The notes under the pieces: generated by a model
Databases searched by the model: none
What the model was told of the DNA's origin: nothing
What the model saw: only the letters and a program-made list of their open reading frames with translations
In this document: positions 13,501 through 16,337 of the stretch, one piece after another
Layout of the letters: each line of letters opens with the position of its first letter
Numbering within the stretch: the stretch's first letter is position 1
From: CAYUIS01 sp964444825
GTDB taxonomy: Bacteria; Chloroflexota; Anaerolineae; B4-G1
NCBI GenBank assembly: GCA_964444825.1
Contig: CAYUIS010000120.1
Location: 1 to 16,337, forward strand
Direction: 5' to 3'
DNA: 16,337 nucleotides
Program-made: the position numbers and the translations under genes

Positions 13501-16337
13501 AACAGATCTGCTACTGATTTTGACGGTGCATCGATCGAGGGCGCGGCAGATGGTTTCTCCATTACCAACAGCATATTCTGGGGCAACGATACAGGTAATG
13601 ATAACCTAGGAGGGAGCAATCTCGACGTGAGCTACTCCGATGTCGGGGATGGGTGGCCAGGTATAGGTAACATATCCGTCGATCCGCAGTTCGTAGACGG
13701 GGCCAGCGGTGACTATCACCTACGGGCGGGCTCACCCTGCATCGACAAGGGCACGCCAGACGGTGCGCCCGCGTATGACATCGAGGGCATTCCGCGCACC
13801 GGCAAGCCAGATATGGGCGCCTACGAGTGGGTACCTGCTGGCCCGGTGGACACTTACGAGCCCAATGATACCTGGCCAGAGGCTGCTTCGATCGACGCTG
13901 GGCCGACGTATGAGAGCTACATCAGTCACTGGCGCGATCTGGACTGGTACAAGCTGGCGGTAGGCAGCGCGCAGCTCATCACCGTCAGCCTGACCAATCT
14001 GCCAGCCGACTATGACTTGGTGCTCTTCAGCAACCTCTATCCTCCTATGGAAGGGGGGGAAACTGACGTCTTGGGCGAGCTCCAGGACGCGACGGAGGTG
14101 AACGCTGCCGGCCAGTTGACGGCTATCGGGCAACTCACCGCCATTGGCCAGTTGACGGCGATTGGCCAATTGACGGCCATCGGGCAGTTGACGGCCATCG
14201 GCCAGTTGACGGCGATATCCGCTCTGCCCGGTATGGACAGCGAGCAAGCGGTGACCAAAATGCGCGCGCCGGGCACGCTGTATGTCCTGGTGGTTCCGAG
14301 CAACGGAGCGTTCAGTGGTTCTCCCTACCACCTGACCATTGAGACAGGACCACTGCCCAACGTGAGCTCTTGCGACAATGTGTTCCCCTACGCCCCTGGC
14401 GCGCCAGCCTCTGTGTACACGGGCACCTACACGATCGTCGGGGGAACCGCCTACTATGCCAATCCCCTGTCCCTCATCCTGGTCAACAAGCAGCGGCTGG
14501 ATCGGGCCTACGGCAGCGCCGAGACGGCCAGCATGATGGCGGCGCTTGCCGATCTGGCCGATGACGTTGACGTCAAAGGTATCGTGATCCCGGTGGAGAA
14601 CAACGAGATGGTGAGCTCGACCTACGCCCTGTGGGACGTGGGCAACGGGTGCGATCCGTTGATGGCCAACCGGGTGGCGGAGGCGATCAAGGAGGAGATC
14701 GTCGCGCCCTATTACCGGGTCTACTCCCCCACCCTCAAGTACCTGGTGGTCGTGGGCGACGACCTGATGCTGCCTTTCTATCGGGTCCCGGACGACGCGA
14801 CCATCGCCAACGAGTCGGTCTACGCGGGGCCCTCGCAGGTGACGGCGGACACGTCGACCTACGCCGCCCTCGACCTGGCCTACATCACCACGGACGATTT
14901 CTACGCCGACGTACGCAGGCCGCTACGCTGGCGCGGACGGGAGCTGTTCGTGCCCGATCTGTCTATCGGGCGGTTGGTGGAGCGGCCAGCGGAGATCGAA
15001 GGGCTGATCGCGGCCTTCCAGGCCCATGATACCCTGACGCCGACGGCCGCCTTTGTGGGGGGCTATGATTTCCTGACCGACAGCGCCGAGGCAATCAGTG
15101 AGACGCTGAGCGGCGAGGTGGTAACGCTGACGACGCTGATCAACGATGAGTGGCAGGCATCACAACTGGCCAGCAAGTGGCTGAACACGCCCAACGATTT
15201 AGCGTCGGTGAACGCTCATTTTGACCACTGGCAGGCCATCCCGGCCGACAAGGCCAGCCCGCCGCTGGGGACGGACGCCATCGCTGCCGCAACGAGGGAT
15301 ATGAGCGGGACGGTCAACTTCTCGATGGGGTGCCACTCTGGCCTGAACGTGCACGACGAGCACGCGCTGGGCGGGGAGCCGTTGGACTTTGCGCAGGCGC
15401 TGGCGCAGCAGGGGGCATGGTGGATCGGGAACACCGGCTATGGGTATGGGATGGATGACTCGATCGCCTACACCGAGCAGTTGATGTACCTATTCACGCG
15501 GCGGCTGGCAGGGGAAGAGATGGTGGGACCGCGGGTGGCGGTTGGGGAGGCGCTGCGGTGGGCAAAGCAGCGCTACCTGGGCAGTGTGCCCAGCGGCGGG
15601 TTTGGGACATATGACGAGAAGGCGATGGTCGAGGCCACGCTGTATGGGCTGCCGATGGTCAAGGTCGCTATGGGTGGCTCCCAAATGACAGACGGCAGAC
15701 CTCAAATGCCAGATCTGAGTGCGAACGGAGATGTGACGGCGACGGTGACATTTGCCCCAACCTTCAAATTGGAAATGGGCGCGGCGGAGGGAAACTACTA
15801 TGCCATCGATCGGGAGGTGCAGGCAAGTCCTGGGCGACCGGTGCAGCCGCGGACAAGCCAAGTCATGCCGGATAAGTCGGCCTTCGACCTGGCACCGCAC
15901 GGCGCGTTGCTGATCAGCGCCACCTCGACGCTGACGGAGGGATTCAACCCGTTGATCTCCCGTCCGGTGGCCGACACAAAGCTGGGCGAGCCGTCATTCG
16001 CTGCGGAGGGGTGGTTCCCGGCGCAGATGTGGGCGCTGAACCGGCTGGGGGATGAGAATCGGCTGGTGGTGGTGCCGACCCAGTTCCGAGGGAACGAGGC
16101 CAGCGGCAGACTGCGGCGCTTCACAGAGCTGGCGTTCGAGGTGTACTACACGGACACGGCTAGTGTGGACTATACGCCGCCCATCATCTGGGAGGTGAAG
16201 AGCGTGGCGTTGGAGGATGAGGCTGACTTTACCGTGTATGCCGATGACTCGTCCGGCGTGCAGCGGGTGGTGATGGTCTACACGCTGGACGGGGAGGAGT
16301 GGCGCAGCCGAGATCTGGCCTACGACGAGCAGGAGGA
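10567..16337 (+). CDS. Giant secreted multidomain protein: binding domain, beta-propeller in beta-helix, PPC, caspase-like peptidase (3' partial)
   Basis: The frame stays open for 1923 codons and leaves the window without a stop. Residues 1-41 form a signal peptide (basic start, hydrophobic 13-34, cleavage near SRAA). Residues 59-418 resemble the periplasmic-binding domain of branched-chain amino-acid ABC transporters (ITIGVAAALSGP, DQINTAGGIEI). Residues 420-507 start a right-handed beta-helix (TLYVNGATGSD, GDTVLVAEGTYVEN); 508-798 are a five-bladed propeller; 799-1090 resume the helix (AVLDGFTVTGG) and end in PDMGAYEW. Residues 1095-1262 look like a PPC domain (DTYEPNDTWPEA) holding six GQLTAI repeats at 1182-1217. 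Residues 1265-1705 resemble a caspase-fold, gingipain-like (C25) peptidase, with His in NAHFDHW (H1551, H1554) and Cys in MGCHSG (C1589) as the likely dyad. An Ig-like region begins near 1869. Domain limits are approximate. The peptidase call is the least certain; the substrate and anchor are unknown. Confidence 0.82.
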   Translation, partial: MRNSKTGRSNQGLVVARLGIAVFLALAFLVVLLRTGVSRAATISPAPVEQRSRAPASSSVITIGVAAALSGPIPELGWQEANAVQLAVDQINTAGGIEIGGTTYTVTTILVDSACDGTEAITAANTLLDAGAVAVVGHTCSNASLSAQPLYEAAGVPMVSPSSSAPALTEGGYTTTFRVTSRDDAEAILLATYLHDALGVTRASIVEWGGFEWASGAFSATFIDLGGTITSRHTVSTTDDYTLTLAAIQAESPGAIYYVNNDANAAGLLSRLAQERGMGDVVFGWDAWDGLGDNAFEVYAAVAGSAAEGDYAALLNQRTEDMPGYASLNADYRAAGFSNHGAEAGPFGAFAYDAARIVIAAMDRAISIDTVAIRDEIAAMSDHYGVVGTYQGFDAQGDVMPQWPWLQRYQDGHWTKVNPRSPVTLYVNGATGSDMDNDCRIPTAPCETIARAVGWADPGDTVLVAEGTYVENLSIADPITLTGGYIAAGTFWLPGGETVIDGSSSQTLVGDWDGSAVHKPAVISDGAEYKMWFDGINLLGEVQVGQATSGDGISWAKHSTPVLTGTVGRWRGQPGERAPFALKEGGVYKMWYEEIDGEVRQLGYATSTNGIDWSMYHGNPVLQAGPESYDQEVAGHGSVLYEGGTYKLWYHAIGDQGAIIAYATSSDGVTWTKQGPVLLPDPGSWDDTDLWGPSVLKLGGTYWMWYAAASSQGAPAIGVVTSTDGVAWTRFLPGPVITEETPISDPHVISDSTKLKMWYQDFEQGVINYAESDDGISWNTSPGSPVLIPGTPGQWGDPVVRFEPGSDGAVLDGFTVTGGDAQDGGGVYIQGVSVSIANSTIAGNVADHGGGGIMVDGYAQAQIVNVVVEHNDADYGGGIAVRSGSSAFISATRVISNTASEGGAGVGIWNQEPVVVMADTVISDNYGPGGGVAMWEPGGAFTGTNLLIADNRSDYGTAGIGLVGGEIGGRLTNVTVAGNRSATDFDGASIEGAADGFSITNSIFWGNDTGNDNLGGSNLDVSYSDVGDGWPGIGNISVDPQFVDGASGDYHLRAGSPCIDKGTPDGAPAYDIEGIPRTGKPDMGAYEWVPAGPVDTYEPNDTWPEAASIDAGPTYESYISHWRDLDWYKLAVGSAQLITVSLTNLPADYDLVLFSNLYPPMEGGETDVLGELQDATEVNAAGQLTAIGQLTAIGQLTAIGQLTAIGQLTAIGQLTAISALPGMDSEQAVTKMRAPGTLYVLVVPSNGAFSGSPYHLTIETGPLPNVSSCDNVFPYAPGAPASVYTGTYTIVGGTAYYANPLSLILVNKQRLDRAYGSAETASMMAALADLADDVDVKGIVIPVENNEMVSSTYALWDVGNGCDPLMANRVAEAIKEEIVAPYYRVYSPTLKYLVVVGDDLMLPFYRVPDDATIANESVYAGPSQVTADTSTYAALDLAYITTDDFYADVRRPLRWRGRELFVPDLSIGRLVERPAEIEGLIAAFQAHDTLTPTAAFVGGYDFLTDSAEAISETLSGEVVTLTTLINDEWQASQLASKWLNTPNDLASVNAHFDHWQAIPADKASPPLGTDAIAAATRDMSGTVNFSMGCHSGLNVHDEHALGGEPLDFAQALAQQGAWWIGNTGYGYGMDDSIAYTEQLMYLFTRRLAGEEMVGPRVAVGEALRWAKQRYLGSVPSGGFGTYDEKAMVEATLYGLPMVKVAMGGSQMTDGRPQMPDLSANGDVTATVTFAPTFKLEMGAAEGNYYAIDREVQASPGRPVQPRTSQVMPDKSAFDLAPHGALLISATSTLTEGFNPLISRPVADTKLGEPSFAAEGWFPAQMWALNRLGDENRLVVVPTQFRGNEASGRLRRFTELAFEVYYTDTASVDYTPPIIWEVKSVALEDEADFTVYADDSSGVQRVVMVYTLDGEEWRSRDLAYDEQE
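12088..12960 (+). repeat. Five propeller blades inside the giant protein
   Basis: Five degenerate protein repeats of about 55-60 residues each share the pattern of a YKMWY-type strand followed by an IGYATS-D-G-I-W-type strand. Their key strands begin near 12154 (YKMWFD), 12334 (YKMWYE), 12508 (YKLWYH), 12670 (YWMWYA) and 12829 (LKMWYQ), each followed by a DGxxW or NGxxW turn. Five such blades are typical of GH43/GH32/GH130-like propellers. I see no convincing set of catalytic acids, so a binding role is more likely than hydrolysis. Confidence 0.75.
14110..14217 (+). repeat. Six tandem 18-bp units encoding GQLTAI
   Basis: Six exact hexapeptides GQLTAI (residues 1182-1217) are encoded by six consecutive 18-bp units starting at 14110, 14128, 14146, 14164, 14182 and 14200. 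All base differences between units are synonymous (for example GCT/GCC/GCG for Ala, ATC/ATT/ATA for Ile, TTG/CTC for Leu). The array sits in a loop between the two halves of the PPC-like domain. Confidence 0.95.

Noticed and set aside
14110..14217. Tandem array considered as a CRISPR or DNA minisatellite
   Set aside because: There are no spacers, and all differences between units are synonymous in the reading frame, so it is a protein repeat.
16089..16102. 14-base sequence AGGGAACGAGGCCA shared with the first line of the window (near base 9)
   Set aside because: One shared 14-mer is about what chance gives in a window of this size, the reading contexts differ (IorA versus the giant protein), and flanks do not match.

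Overview
The window is GC-rich, gene-dense bacterial DNA with seven complete protein genes, two more cut by the window edges, and a multidomain secreted giant as its most unusual content. The mix points to an environmental bacterium of the Chloroflexota (Anaerolineae-like) type: ferredoxin-dependent amino-acid fermentation (IorAB), a GAF-PAS-cyclase regulator, a membrane GT2 enzyme, and huge secreted beta-helix/PPC/caspase-fold proteins. This placement is an inference from gene content only; no rRNA or tRNA gene is visible to confirm it.

Layout. (1) Bases 1-2413, + strand: iorA (5' end cut by the window edge) and iorB, the two subunits of indolepyruvate:ferredoxin oxidoreductase. (2) Bases 2511-5698, - strand: a two-gene operon, a GAF-PAS-class III nucleotide cyclase followed through a 4-base GTGA overlap by a processive-type GT2 membrane glycosyltransferase. 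It converges on iorAB across a 97-bp gap that holds one hairpin. (3) Bases 5699-5844: a divergent intergenic region with two well-formed sigma70-type promoters, one per direction. (4) Bases 5845-10318, + strand: five closely spaced genes that probably form an operon: a membrane protein with a PH-like and a DUF1648-like segment, a DUF92/VTE6-type membrane protein, an alkaline-phosphatase-superfamily phosphodiesterase, a small cupin, and a membrane-anchored M23 metallopeptidase. (5) Bases 10319-10566: a 248-bp intergenic region with a small hairpin, a strong TTGACG-17-TAACAT promoter, an imperfect palindrome over the -10 and a leader of about 160 nt. (6) Bases 10567-16337, + strand: one uninterrupted frame of at least 1923 codons that runs off the window.

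The giant protein is the main point of interest. In order it has a signal peptide, a LivJ-like periplasmic-binding domain, the first coils of a right-handed beta-helix, a five-bladed beta-propeller inserted into that helix, the rest of the helix, a PPC-like domain carrying six perfect GQLTAI hexapeptide repeats, a caspase/gingipain-like peptidase domain with a visible His and Cys, and the start of an Ig-like C-terminal region. It looks like an exported ligand-sensing or substrate-binding protein joined to a protease. I know of no described system with this exact order, but I could not search.

How the parts may work together is mostly inference. The cyclase may tie cAMP signalling to surface polysaccharide made by the GT2 enzyme. 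The five-gene run contains envelope functions (M23 peptidase, membrane proteins, isoprenoid/lipid-related DUF92, phosphodiesterase). IorAB is an ordinary metabolic pair with no visible link to the rest.
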